From Rhodobacteraceae bacterium HIMB11 (GTDB taxonomy: Bacteria > Pseudomonadota > Alphaproteobacteria > Rhodobacterales > Rhodobacteraceae), in NCBI GenBank assembly GCA_000472185.1, contig AVDB01000005.1, positions 62,001-126,000 of the forward strand: a stretch of 64,000 nucleotides of DNA, in the 5' to 3' direction. A program made the position numbers and the translations under genes. Positions 1 through 9,134 of the stretch are shown here, piece by piece. The notes beneath the pieces were generated by a model, which saw nothing but the letters and a program-made list of their open reading frames with translations, had not been told where the DNA came from and ran no database searches. The number at the start of each line of letters is the position of its first letter. The stretch's first letter is position 1.

Positions 1-926
1 AGAAGAGATGGCAAATTATCAATTGCCATGACGTCTAGGACTGGATTACCGGCAACACGGATCGCGGGTTTTGCCCATGAGGTTGGCTGATCATAGACAG
101 GGATTGGATTATAATCACTGTCAGGATCACATGCGATGTCCCCAATAACCGAAAGGTTACGTTTGGCTGTCAGCGCAGATTTTGGAACAAAAACAGGGGT
201 GCCTGGACGCGCAAAAATGCAATTGAAAAAGAACGTGTGATCCAAAATTTCAGGAAACGGGCCGCCAGTCGCGGTTTCTGCCATATCCCATTTTGTGACA
301 GGAATGCTGAGGTGTTCACACAGATCAGATGCGCCTGTTCCCACACGCCCCAGTGCGCCAAGCACAATCGCATTCGGTGATGCGGAAACACCCTGCATTG
401 CGTCATATAGGTCGCGCAACAGGGCATCTTTGTTCGGATATGCGGAAACGGGTCCGCATGTTTGCCCTTGTTGTTGTGCCAGCCATGAGATGACGGATAC
501 TGCGGCCCCTGCATAGCCCGCCCAATACCCAAAGGCGGCAACGCGACGTCCTGTGGCGTCCGTCAGATATTCAAGATCATAAAGCGTGCCGCCACCCGCC
601 TGAAAGCGCTGCAATAGCGCCTTGCCAGAATGCTGTCCTTTGAACGCATGACCAAACATGATGTGTCGATGGATCAGGGGTGTGCCATCTTCGGGCAATT
701 CCTTTAGCCCGAAAATAATGGCGTCGTTCGGGGCATCGGGCCATGTGTTTTCCCCCACGATTTCACATCCAGCATCTGCATAATCTGCGATGGGAATGAT
801 GCGTGATTGGCTGTCTTCGACCGAAACTTGAATACCTTTTTCGATCAACCTGCGTGCACCGTCTGGTGTTAATCCAACGCGATCTTCGTTTTCACGTTGT
901 TCTGCGCGGACCCAAAGATGTGTCAT
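1..926 (-). CDS. Saccharopine dehydrogenase (lysine-forming type), C-terminus beyond the window
   Basis: The gene runs leftward off the window edge, so only the first ~308 residues are visible. The protein starts MTHLWVRAEQRENEDRVGLT and carries the motifs LGALGRVGTGASDL (dinucleotide-binding region) and DIACDPDSDYNPIPVY, both typical of the NAD-dependent saccharopine/alanine dehydrogenase family. The family splits saccharopine to lysine and 2-oxoglutarate, or runs the reverse. The start ATG (924-926) follows a purine-rich stretch and lies 24 bases after the stop of the histidine phosphatase gene on the same strand, so the two may share a transcript. Whether the cell uses it for lysine synthesis or breakdown cannot be told from this window. 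Confidence 0.85.
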   Translation of the reverse strand, partial: MTHLWVRAEQRENEDRVGLTPDGARRLIEKGIQVSVEDSQSRIIPIADYADAGCEIVGENTWPDAPNDAIIFGLKELPEDGTPLIHRHIMFGHAFKGQHSGKALLQRFQAGGGTLYDLEYLTDATGRRVAAFGYWAGYAGAAVSVISWLAQQQGQTCGPVSAYPNKDALLRDLYDAMQGVSASPNAIVLGALGRVGTGASDLCEHLSIPVTKWDMAETATGGPFPEILDHTFFFNCIFARPGTPVFVPKSALTAKRNLSVIGDIACDPDSDYNPIPVYDQPTSWAKPAIRVAGNPVLDVMAIDNLPSL

Positions 927-950
927 GATAGTCTCCAAAACAGTCAGTGA

Positions 951-1610
951 TTAATAATATGTACGTGCATCAACGCGGTCTGCATCATCTAAATGCGGAA
1001 GGGTGTTGAATTGCATCAGATGGTATTCACCATGTAAATATTGAAAGCGGGTGATGCCCGTGTTCATGCCCTCTAGCAACACTTTCACCAATGATCTGAC
1101 ATCAAGCCGTAACGCATGCGCCGCCGCCATTCCAATCACTCCGCCCGAGGTAACGGCCAGAACGTTTTGGCCACTGTGGCGCATATCCTCCATCATTGTC
1201 CAAACGCGATTTTCATAGGTGTCCCATGTTTCGGGGATATCCTGTAATTCACCCGATTTCCATTTGGTGAACGTATTCAAAAAATGGTTAATGAACCCTG
1301 TCCCCTCTAGCGGGGGTTTTAGATCAAACTGTTTTTCCATTGCTGCGATCAGGTCGTAGTAGCGAAATTCGTTCAAACGCGGATCTTGGATTGGGTCAGG
1401 GCTATCATACAAATCCAACAGCGCCTCGGTGTCGATCTGACGGTTCAAGGTGCCTGTATAGACTGCATCATATGTCACCTTGCAATGGCGCAGATGTTCG
1501 CCCAGCCAGCGCGCCTGGGTTTTTCCCAAATCGCTAAGATTGTCATAGCCTTCCTCTGTTGTTGCAGATGAATTTGCCTGACCGTGACGGATGAATGTGA
1601 TGACCGACAT
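951..1610 (-). CDS. Histidine phosphatase family protein
   Basis: A 219-residue protein starting MSVITFIRHGQANS; the RHG motif near residue 8 carries the histidine that is phosphorylated in the phosphoglycerate-mutase-like branch. A second histidine motif appears later in the region around VTSGGVIGMAAAHAL. The reading frame stays open further upstream to about 1805, but the RHG motif belongs at the very N-terminus in this family, so the ATG at 1608-1610 is the likely start. It is transcribed leftward, divergent from the formate dehydrogenase gene and just upstream of the saccharopine dehydrogenase gene. Substrate unknown; small-molecule or sugar phosphatase activity is the family norm. Confidence 0.8.
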   Translation of the reverse strand: MSVITFIRHGQANSSATTEEGYDNLSDLGKTQARWLGEHLRHCKVTYDAVYTGTLNRQIDTEALLDLYDSPDPIQDPRLNEFRYYDLIAAMEKQFDLKPPLEGTGFINHFLNTFTKWKSGELQDIPETWDTYENRVWTMMEDMRHSGQNVLAVTSGGVIGMAAAHALRLDVRSLVKVLLEGMNTGITRFQYLHGEYHLMQFNTLPHLDDADRVDARTYY

Positions 1611-1794
1611 AAGCGCCCCTGAGTTTTTCCAACACCTAACAAGCGGTTTGAAACTTGCCAAGGGACTGTCATCTATCGTGGCCGAATTTTCCTGATCGGA
1701 AACGGATTGGCGAAAATGCGCCTTTGAGTGTCGGGATTGGCCCTCTGATTCCGATAAAAGAATGGTGTAACCTGCGGTGAAGCAGGAGGACACG

Positions 1795-4569
1795 ATGTCA
1801 GACAAAATCCGTTTTCAGTTGGACGGCCAAGAGGTCGAAGCCGAACGTGGTATGACCATTTGGGAAGTGGCCAATGGCCGCGGTTTGGTTATTCCGCATT
1901 TGTGTCACAAACCTGCACCCGGATATCGGCCCGATGGGAACTGTCGCGCTTGCATGGTCGAGATTGAGGGCGAGCGCACCTTGGCCGCCTCTTGTATCCG
2001 CGAACCGTCTGAGGGCATGGTTGTGCATACCCAAAATGAACGGTCAAAACAGGCGCGCCGTATGGTTGTTGAACTGTTGATGGCGGATCAGCCAGAACGC
2101 GATGTTGCCCATGATGGTGCATCGCATTTTTGGAGTATGGCCGATGCAAATGAGGTTGAAGAAAGCCGTTTTCCAACTCTTGAGGCCGATCGCATCCCAT
2201 TGTTAGATGATAGCCATGTTGCGATGCGCGTGAATTTGGATGCCTGCATCCAATGCGGTTTGTGTGTCCGTGCCTGTCGCGAAGTTCAGGTCAATGACGT
2301 GATCGGTATGGCGGGTCGTGGACATGATGCCTATCCCACATTTGATTTTGCGGACCCAATGGGCGAAAGCACTTGTGTTGCCTGTGGCGAATGTGTGCAG
2401 GCCTGTCCAACAGGCGCTCTGATGCCTGCAAGTGTGCTGGATGATCAACAGGTGGGCGATAGCAAAGATTTCGATGAAGAGGTGAAATCCATCTGCCCCT
2501 TCTGCGGTGTTGGTTGTCAAGTCAGCCTAAAGGTCAAGGATCTAAAAATTAAGCACGTCGAGGGCATAAATGGCCCCGCGAATGAGGGACGTTTGTGCGT
2601 CAAGGGCCGCTTTGGTTATGACTATATCCACCATCCTCATCGCCTGACGAAACCCTTGATCCGACGTGCTGATGCCCCTGCCAAGAGATTGAACGTGGAC
2701 CCCGCCAATTGGCAAGAGGTGTTCCGAGAGGCGTCTTGGGACGAGGCATTGGATTTTGCCGCACATGGCTTGGTGAAATTGCGCGATGATCAGGGTGGAC
2801 GCAGCGTTGCGGGATTTGGTTCAGCAAAGTGTTCAAACGAAGAGGCGTATTTGTTCCAAAAAATGATCCGTCAGGGATTTGGGCACAATAACGTCGATCA
2901 CTGTACCCGTTTATGTCATGCCTCATCTGTTGCGGCGCTGATGGAAAATGTTGGATCGGGCGCGGTGACGGCGACGTTCAACCAAATTGAAAATGCGGAT
3001 GTGGCCATCGTGATTGGTGCAAACCCAACTGAAAACCATCCTGTTGCGGCAACCTATTTCAAACAGTTCACCAAACGCGGTGGCAAGCTGATCATCATGG
3101 ACCCTCGCGGCACCGCGATGAAGCGGTTTGCAACGCATATGTTGCAATTCCGTCCAGGCGCAGATGTGTCGATGTTAAACGCAATCATGCATGTGATCGT
3201 GGAAGAGGGATTGTACGATCAGGCCTATATCGACCAATTCACCGAAAACTGGGAGGCCGAAAAAGCGCATCTGGCGCAGTTCACCCCAGAAGCGATGGAA
3301 GATATCTGCGGCATCCCTGCCGAGGAATTGCGCGCCGCTGCCCGTACCTTTGCCAACGGCAAGGCGGGAATGATTTTCTGGGGCATGGGTGTTTCTCAGC
3401 ATATTCATGGCACTGACAATAGTCGCTGTCTTATTTCATTGGCGCTGATGACAGGGAACGTTGGCAAACCTGGTGCGGGTCTGCATCCATTGCGGGGGCA
3501 AAACAATGTTCAGGGTGCCTCTGACGCGGGTCTGATCCCGATGTTCCTGCCTGATTACCAATCTGTCATGGATGATGGTGTGCGCAGCGCCTTTACAGAG
3601 GTTTGGAATTCGGGCGACTTTTCAAATGAAAAGGGTTTGACCGTCACTGAAATCATGGACGCGGTGCATGATGGCAATATTCATGGCATGTATATTTTGG
3701 GTGAAAACCCCGCCATGTCCGATCCAGATGTGGAACACGCACGTGATGCATTGGCCAAGCTTTCGCATTTGGTTGTTCAGGATATTTTCCTGACGGAAAC
3801 CGCAAACTATGCGGATGTGATCCTGCCCTCATCCGCGTTCTATGAAAAATCGGGAACTGTGACCAACACGAACCGTCAGGTTCAGATGGGCCGCCCCGCG
3901 GTCTCACCCCCAGGTGAGGCGCGCGAAGATTGGTGGATCGAAGTCGCGCTTGCGCAACGGTTGGGACTGAACTGGACTTATGAAAGCCCTGCAGATGTCT
4001 TTGCCGAGATGAAGTTGAACATGAAATCGCTCAACAACATCACATGGGATCGTTTGATGTCTGAAAATGCGGTGACCTATCCATCGCTTTCGCCAACCGA
4101 TCCGGGTCAGCCGATTGTGTTTGGCGATGGTTTCCCACGGACAGAGGGACGGGCAAAATTTACACCTGCTGCGATTATCGCGCCAGATGATAAACCCGAT
4201 GCGGATTATCCAATGATCCTGACCACAGGGCGTCAATTAGAACATTGGCACACAGGGTCCATGACACGTCGTGCCAGCGTATTGGATGCCGTCGAGCCCG
4301 AGGCAAACTGTTCATTACACCCCAAAACGCTTGCGAAACTGGGTGTTGAACCAGGTGCGCATGTGCGCCTAAGCACCAAGCGTGGGTCGGTTGTTGTCAT
4401 GGCGCGTGCAGATCGCGCGGTGGCCGAGGATATGGTATTTCTTCCCTTCGCCTATGTCGAAGCGGCGGCAAATATCCTTACAAACCCTGCCTTGGACCCC
4501 TATGGGAAGATCCCTGAATTCAAATACAGCGCTGTTCGGGTTGAGGCGGCGAATATCGCGGCAGAATGA
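1795..4569 (+). CDS. Formate dehydrogenase, molybdopterin catalytic (alpha) subunit
   Basis: A 924-residue molybdopterin enzyme. The N-terminus is a [2Fe-2S] domain with cysteines at about 37, 50, 53 and 67. Two [4Fe-4S] motifs follow (CIQCGLCVRAC and CVACGECVQACPTGAL), then the CPFCGVGC cluster motif that opens the catalytic domain. RLCHASSV carries the cysteine expected to ligand molybdenum, in the place of selenocysteine in other members. The start ATG at 1795 is preceded by a strong GCAGGAGG ribosome site; an in-frame ATG at 1777 is less likely. The partner NAD/flavin subunits (FdsB, FdsG type) and accessory FdhD are not in the neighbourhood, so the electron acceptor is unknown. Likely role is oxidising formate made from C1-folate metabolism. 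Confidence 0.9.
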   Translation: MSDKIRFQLDGQEVEAERGMTIWEVANGRGLVIPHLCHKPAPGYRPDGNCRACMVEIEGERTLAASCIREPSEGMVVHTQNERSKQARRMVVELLMADQPERDVAHDGASHFWSMADANEVEESRFPTLEADRIPLLDDSHVAMRVNLDACIQCGLCVRACREVQVNDVIGMAGRGHDAYPTFDFADPMGESTCVACGECVQACPTGALMPASVLDDQQVGDSKDFDEEVKSICPFCGVGCQVSLKVKDLKIKHVEGINGPANEGRLCVKGRFGYDYIHHPHRLTKPLIRRADAPAKRLNVDPANWQEVFREASWDEALDFAAHGLVKLRDDQGGRSVAGFGSAKCSNEEAYLFQKMIRQGFGHNNVDHCTRLCHASSVAALMENVGSGAVTATFNQIENADVAIVIGANPTENHPVAATYFKQFTKRGGKLIIMDPRGTAMKRFATHMLQFRPGADVSMLNAIMHVIVEEGLYDQAYIDQFTENWEAEKAHLAQFTPEAMEDICGIPAEELRAAARTFANGKAGMIFWGMGVSQHIHGTDNSRCLISLALMTGNVGKPGAGLHPLRGQNNVQGASDAGLIPMFLPDYQSVMDDGVRSAFTEVWNSGDFSNEKGLTVTEIMDAVHDGNIHGMYILGENPAMSDPDVEHARDALAKLSHLVVQDIFLTETANYADVILPSSAFYEKSGTVTNTNRQVQMGRPAVSPPGEAREDWWIEVALAQRLGLNWTYESPADVFAEMKLNMKSLNNITWDRLMSENAVTYPSLSPTDPGQPIVFGDGFPRTEGRAKFTPAAIIAPDDKPDADYPMILTTGRQLEHWHTGSMTRRASVLDAVEPEANCSLHPKTLAKLGVEPGAHVRLSTKRGSVVVMARADRAVAEDMVFLPFAYVEAAANILTNPALDPYGKIPEFKYSAVRVEAANIAAE

Positions 4570-4579
4570 TCTGTTGATC

Positions 4580-4600
4580 GCAGGGTGGTTAATACCCTGC
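4580..4600. terminator. Hairpin between convergent formate dehydrogenase and ghrA genes
   Basis: A perfect 7-bp stem (GCAGGGT with ACCCTGC, loop of 7) sits at the meeting point of the two convergent genes, with partial outer pairing of GATCGC to GCGATC. It has no run of T on either side and overlaps the last codons of ghrA, so it is a possible bidirectional end signal only. Confidence 0.3.
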
Positions 4601-5524
4601 CGTGCGATCTACCAGATGCAACAGTGGTTCACCCGCCTCATTGCGGCGAATGTTTTCGGCAATCACCTCGGCTGCGGTTGAAGCGCGCGTTTCTGAGGCG
4701 CGATGGGGCACCACAGTGACCTTGGGATGCGCCCAATAAGGGTCGGTTGTGGGCAATGGTTCGGTGCGAAACACATCCAATGTTGCGTGGGCCAATTGTC
4801 CGCTATCGAGTGCCGCTATCAACGCCTGATCGTCAATCAACGGGCCGCGACCTGGGTTGATCACATAGGCATCTTTATTCAGGTACGACAGCGTTTGTGC
4901 ATTCAAAATGTTTTCTGTCGCGGGTGTATCAGGCAGCAGCAGGATAACGATGTCAGACCCACTAAGCGCGTCCTTTAAGCCATCCTCACCATGATAACAT
5001 GTGACGCCAGGGATTGTTTTTTCGCCGCGGGCCCACCCGCGCATATGAAATCCCATATCTCGAAGTGTTTCTGCACAAACACGACCCAATTCACCCAAAC
5101 CCAACATGCAAACAGTGCGATCTTGGGCCAAGGGGGCGGTGTGATGATCCAACCATTCGCCTGACTGCCCGTGAATGAATAAATCCAAATTTAAATGATG
5201 ACGCAGCGTTTGTGCCGCGACCCATTCCACCATCCCACGCGTTAACCCGTGATCAACCATCCGCGTCAATGGCACCGTTAATGTGGGGTTATTCACAACC
5301 GCCTCAACCCCCGCCCAAAGGTTTAAAACCGCCTTGCATCTTGTGTAGGGCGTAAAATCCTGAACAGGACTGTTTGGCGCATAAACGATGTAGTCGACAA
5401 CATCAGGTTGGTGTTTGTCGGATAGGTTAATATCCAAACCCGCCTTTTCGAATGCGGCGGTCAGGGGGGCAAAATATTGGTCATAGCGTTCGGAAATCGC
5501 GGCGAACAAAACGTTTAGCGTCAC
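4589..5524 (-). CDS. ghrA: Glyoxylate/hydroxypyruvate reductase A
   Basis: A 311-residue D-2-hydroxyacid dehydrogenase of the GhrA type. The Rossmann motif GLGELG is near residue 140; NPGRGPLID carries the substrate-binding arginine, DVFRTEPLP the catalytic glutamate region and PHRASET the catalytic histidine. It would reduce glyoxylate or hydroxypyruvate with NAD(P)H in the cytoplasm. Its start overlaps the end of rodA by 4 bases (ATGA), so it is translationally coupled to the cell-shape operon mreB-mreC-mreD-mrdA-rodA, although no functional tie is obvious. Convergent with the formate dehydrogenase gene. Confidence 0.88.
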   Translation of the reverse strand: MTLNVLFAAISERYDQYFAPLTAAFEKAGLDINLSDKHQPDVVDYIVYAPNSPVQDFTPYTRCKAVLNLWAGVEAVVNNPTLTVPLTRMVDHGLTRGMVEWVAAQTLRHHLNLDLFIHGQSGEWLDHHTAPLAQDRTVCMLGLGELGRVCAETLRDMGFHMRGWARGEKTIPGVTCYHGEDGLKDALSGSDIVILLLPDTPATENILNAQTLSYLNKDAYVINPGRGPLIDDQALIAALDSGQLAHATLDVFRTEPLPTTDPYWAHPKVTVVPHRASETRASTAAEVIAENIRRNEAGEPLLHLVDRTAGY

Positions 5525-6672
5525 CTTAGTACTCCTCTAGGACGATGGACATGGGCAGACTGGACCAATCCAAATGCCCCCAGAAGAACCAACATGGCAG
5601 ATCCTCCATAACTGACAAGGGGGAGGGGCACGCCCACAACAGGGGCAAGTCCCATGACCATGGACATGTTCACAGCAAAAAACAAAAAGAACGTAACACC
5701 GACACCCATGATCAACAGCGTTGAAAAACGATCCTTATTTTGCGCGGCTGAAATCCAACAAAACGCAAGGATCAGGAGATAAATGAGCAATAAAGACATG
5801 CCCCCAATGAACCCTAATTCTTCGGCCAGTGTCGTGAAAATGAAATCGGTATGTTTTTCGGGAAGGAAATTCAGACGCGTCTGCGTGCCTTGCATTAAAC
5901 CGCGTCCAGCCCAACCGCCCGAACCAAGGGCAATTTTTGATTGGGTAATGTGATAGCCTGCGCCCAACGGATCAGATGCAGGATCCAAAAATGTGTCAAT
6001 CCGTCGATACTGATAGTCGTTTAGCAATTGCCATGTTTGTCCGCGGCTTTGAAAAATTGCAACAATGCCCCCTGCACCCATTGCGATGACTGAGGCGAAA
6101 TAGGCCCAGTGGACGCCTGCCAAAAACATCATCGCTCCACCCCCGAACAACAATAAGAGCGAGGTGCCCAAATCGGGCTGGGTGACAACCATGCCGACAG
6201 GGATCAAAATCAAAATGATTGGGAAAATCACCCATATGGGGTTTGAAACACGCTCAGCAGGCAGCCAATCGTAATAGGCGGCAAGCACCATAACCAAGGT
6301 TATTTTGGATACCTCAGAAGGCTGCAGGCGCATGAAACCAAGGTCGATCCAGCGCTGTGCACCCATCCCAACGGATCCGAAATAGGCCACAACGATCAAA
6401 AGGATGAGTGAACCGATGTAGGCGATAACAGATACATTGCGCCAAAACCAAATGGGGATCATTGCAACCACGAACATCAAAGCGAGGCCAAGTCCAAACC
6501 GTTTAATTTGCGCGCTGGCCCATGGGTCCCACTGTCCGCCCGCAACGGAATACAGCATCAAAAAACCAATTGAGGCGGCCGCAACCAATAGCAAAACCAA
6601 ACCCCAATTCATGAAAAAGATTTTGCGAAACCCTGTTGGGATGGCTTTGACGCGGTACTCTAAATAACTCAT
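5521..6672 (-). CDS. rodA: Rod-shape determining SEDS protein RodA
   Basis: A 383-residue polytopic membrane protein of the FtsW/RodA/SpoVE (SEDS) family, the peptidoglycan glycosyltransferase that elongates the lateral wall with PBP2. About ten hydrophobic segments are visible; family motifs include GGWAGRGLMQGTQTRLNFLP, EKHTDFIFTTLAEELGFIGG and VGVPLPLVSYGGSAML. It overlaps mrdA by 4 bases upstream and ghrA by 4 bases downstream. The identity is secure from motif content and from its place after mrdA. Confidence 0.95.
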   Translation of the reverse strand: MSYLEYRVKAIPTGFRKIFFMNWGLVLLLVAAASIGFLMLYSVAGGQWDPWASAQIKRFGLGLALMFVVAMIPIWFWRNVSVIAYIGSLILLIVVAYFGSVGMGAQRWIDLGFMRLQPSEVSKITLVMVLAAYYDWLPAERVSNPIWVIFPIILILIPVGMVVTQPDLGTSLLLLFGGGAMMFLAGVHWAYFASVIAMGAGGIVAIFQSRGQTWQLLNDYQYRRIDTFLDPASDPLGAGYHITQSKIALGSGGWAGRGLMQGTQTRLNFLPEKHTDFIFTTLAEELGFIGGMSLLLIYLLILAFCWISAAQNKDRFSTLLIMGVGVTFFLFFAVNMSMVMGLAPVVGVPLPLVSYGGSAMLVLLGAFGLVQSAHVHRPRGVLR

Positions 6673-8612
6673 ACGCGCGCCTTTCGTACCGCGTTAAGAT
6701 CGGGCATTTTTGCGCGAATTTCGCGTTGCTGCCGGGCGATCCGTTCGCGGTCCTTTGGAGGATAGGCATCAAGAGGGGGGTCCCCTTTGTAAAGCGCCTG
6801 AAGTGTGATGTCACGTGCAACTGGCGCCGCCGCTGCCGATCCACCACCGCCATGTTCGACAACCACGCACACGGCAATTTCAGGATCGTTGGCGGGGGCA
6901 AAGTTCACGAACAATGCATGGTCGCGCCGTTCCCAGGGCAAATCTTCGTTTTTGATGACGCCTGAACGGCGTTCGACTTCGGAAATATTACGGACCTGAC
7001 TGGTTCCTGTTTTTCCAGCCATTCGCGCGTTATCCGCGATGATGCGAGATGAATAGGCTGTTCCTTTGCGATCATTCGTAACCGAGAACATTGCATCGCG
7101 CACGATTTTCAAATGCTTTGGATCTATGTCCAGTTCTGGAAAATCCGTTCGAAGCGCGGTTTGCCCGTTTTCTGCGCGAATTAATTGTGGATCCAGTGCC
7201 AGTCCACTGGCCAAACGCGCGGTCATTACAGCAAGTTGAAGCGGAGAGGCGGATACATATCCCTGACCAATCGCGGCAACCACCGTATCCCCAATCAGCC
7301 AATTTGCCCCGCGATTTGCGAATTTCCAGTCTTTGTCAGGGACAAGTCCAGAACTGACCGCAGACATTGGAACCGCATGTTTTTCCCCAAGACCCAAACG
7401 ACGCGCCATATCCGCGATGCGTTCAATGCCAACCTGCAAGGCTAATTCATAGTAATAAACGTCACAGCTTTCTTTCAGCGACGTCACCAGATCGACTTTC
7501 CCGTGCCCGCCCCCTTTCCAGCAATGGAAGCGCCGATTGGAAACATCCAAATGACCGGGGCAAAAAAATGTATCGTCTGGCGTTATTGTTCCGTTTTCCA
7601 GTGCGGCCAGCACTGTTACCATTTTAAAGGTTGATCCAGGTGGATAGGCATCCTGAACGGTTTTTGAGGCGAGTGGTCTGTGATCATTGTCACGCAATTC
7701 ATTATAATCATTGTATGAAATGCCGCGCACAAATTTGTTCGGATCATAACTGGGGGCAGAGGCAATTGCGCGCAGCGCCCCTGTTTTACAATCCATCACA
7801 ACGACAGAGGCGCTTTCGTCGCCCAAACGCGCTTTGATATATGATTGCAGATTGGCGTCCACGGTCAGCTGCAGTTTTTGACCGGCGGTTCCTTCGCGAC
7901 GATCCAATTCACGCATCACGCGGCCAACGGCGTTGACCTCAACTTGGCGCGCACCTGCACGTCCGCGCAGGCCAGTTTCCAATTTTGACTCAATTCCAAC
8001 TTTGCCGATTTGGAACCGTGGTATGCGTAAAAGCGGATCATCATCCTGACGCCGCTCCAAATCACGGCTACTGACAGGTCCGACATAGCCGACAACATGC
8101 GAAAATATGTCATTTAAAGGATAGATACGCGACAATCCGACCTCGGGTGTGATCCCCGGCAAACTTGGCGCGTTTTCAGCCACACGTTCAATTTCTGCGC
8201 GCGTGACGCGGTCGCGCAGTGTCACGGGTAGAAAGGCTGCCGACCGTTTCATTTCCGAGCGTGCACGCGCAATATCATCGTCACTTAATTCGATCAGCAG
8301 GCTGATTTTTTCCAGAACTTTGTCAACGTCACCTGCGTCTTCTTGGACAATGGTGATCCGATAGGTCGGCTCGTTCTCAGCAAGGACATAGCCATTTAAA
8401 TCATAAATTTCTCCGCGTTCTGGCGGAATAAGGCGAACATTAATTCTGTTTTCTTCTGCCAGTAGCCTGAATTGATCGGCCTCTTTGATCTGTAGTTGCC
8501 GCATGCGCAAACCCAGTAAACCCGCAAAGCCCAATTGAACGCCCCCAATCAGCAAAGAGCGGCGGGAAAACCGTTGCCAAATTTTTTGCTGTGATTTGGT
8601 GGTTGGTTTCAT
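6669..8612 (-). CDS. mrdA: Penicillin-binding protein 2 (class B transpeptidase)
   Basis: A 647-residue class B PBP with one N-terminal membrane anchor (around residues 20-38), a dimerisation/pedestal region and a C-terminal transpeptidase domain. The three active-site motifs are visible: SxxK in PPGSTFKM, SxN-like SCD in LKESCDVYYYE, and KTGTS. It cross-links peptidoglycan during side-wall growth and partners RodA. Located between mreD (6-base gap) and rodA (4-base overlap), the normal order of the elongasome operon. Length is typical of the family. Confidence 0.95.
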   Translation of the reverse strand: MKPTTKSQQKIWQRFSRRSLLIGGVQLGFAGLLGLRMRQLQIKEADQFRLLAEENRINVRLIPPERGEIYDLNGYVLAENEPTYRITIVQEDAGDVDKVLEKISLLIELSDDDIARARSEMKRSAAFLPVTLRDRVTRAEIERVAENAPSLPGITPEVGLSRIYPLNDIFSHVVGYVGPVSSRDLERRQDDDPLLRIPRFQIGKVGIESKLETGLRGRAGARQVEVNAVGRVMRELDRREGTAGQKLQLTVDANLQSYIKARLGDESASVVVMDCKTGALRAIASAPSYDPNKFVRGISYNDYNELRDNDHRPLASKTVQDAYPPGSTFKMVTVLAALENGTITPDDTFFCPGHLDVSNRRFHCWKGGGHGKVDLVTSLKESCDVYYYELALQVGIERIADMARRLGLGEKHAVPMSAVSSGLVPDKDWKFANRGANWLIGDTVVAAIGQGYVSASPLQLAVMTARLASGLALDPQLIRAENGQTALRTDFPELDIDPKHLKIVRDAMFSVTNDRKGTAYSSRIIADNARMAGKTGTSQVRNISEVERRSGVIKNEDLPWERRDHALFVNFAPANDPEIAVCVVVEHGGGGSAAAAPVARDITLQALYKGDPPLDAYPPKDRERIARQQREIRAKMPDLNAVRKARV

Positions 8613-8618
8613 GGTTGC

Positions 8619-9134
8619 TTAGGTTTCGGATTGTTTGACGGGTTTTACGTTTAGAACAAAGGCAGAAGTCAGTGCCATGACCGGATAAAATATAATCGTG
8701 CTAAGCGCCTGTGCTAAGTGCACTGACAAGGACGGTAAAGGGAGCAAGGCGAGGGCGAGTATCAGACGGGTTGCCAACAATACGCCCAAAACAGAGATTG
8801 TTATTTGTACAATTTCACCTGTCATTGTTTGGTCGTCTGCTGTTTGCGCCTTGGATTTTAACCAAAAACTTGCCCCCACAATCAATGCTGCGTGCAGACC
8901 TGGCGGACGTTGTAATAGAAAATCTTCGAGAAGGATCACCGTGGCGATCAGCAGCGTTGGTACATAATCAGGCCGTCGCACGCTCCATGCAAAAACAAGG
9001 CACAGCATCACATCTGGTCCCGCCCATGTTTGCGGAATTGTTTGCAGCGGCAATAGCCGCAACACAATGAGTGCTAAGCCAAGGAACACAAAGCCGATGC
9101 GATACATCCACGTGTTATGACCACGATCACTCAT
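8619..9134 (-). CDS. mreD: Rod-shape determining protein MreD
   Basis: A 171-residue inner-membrane protein with about five hydrophobic segments, placed between mreC and mrdA. MreD sequences are weakly conserved; identity rests on size, topology and position. Its start overlaps the last codons of mreC by 8 bases. It is part of the Mre elongation complex with MreB, MreC, RodA and PBP2. Confidence 0.88.
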   Translation of the reverse strand: MSDRGHNTWMYRIGFVFLGLALIVLRLLPLQTIPQTWAGPDVMLCLVFAWSVRRPDYVPTLLIATVILLEDFLLQRPPGLHAALIVGASFWLKSKAQTADDQTMTGEIVQITISVLGVLLATRLILALALLPLPSLSVHLAQALSTIIFYPVMALTSAFVLNVKPVKQSET

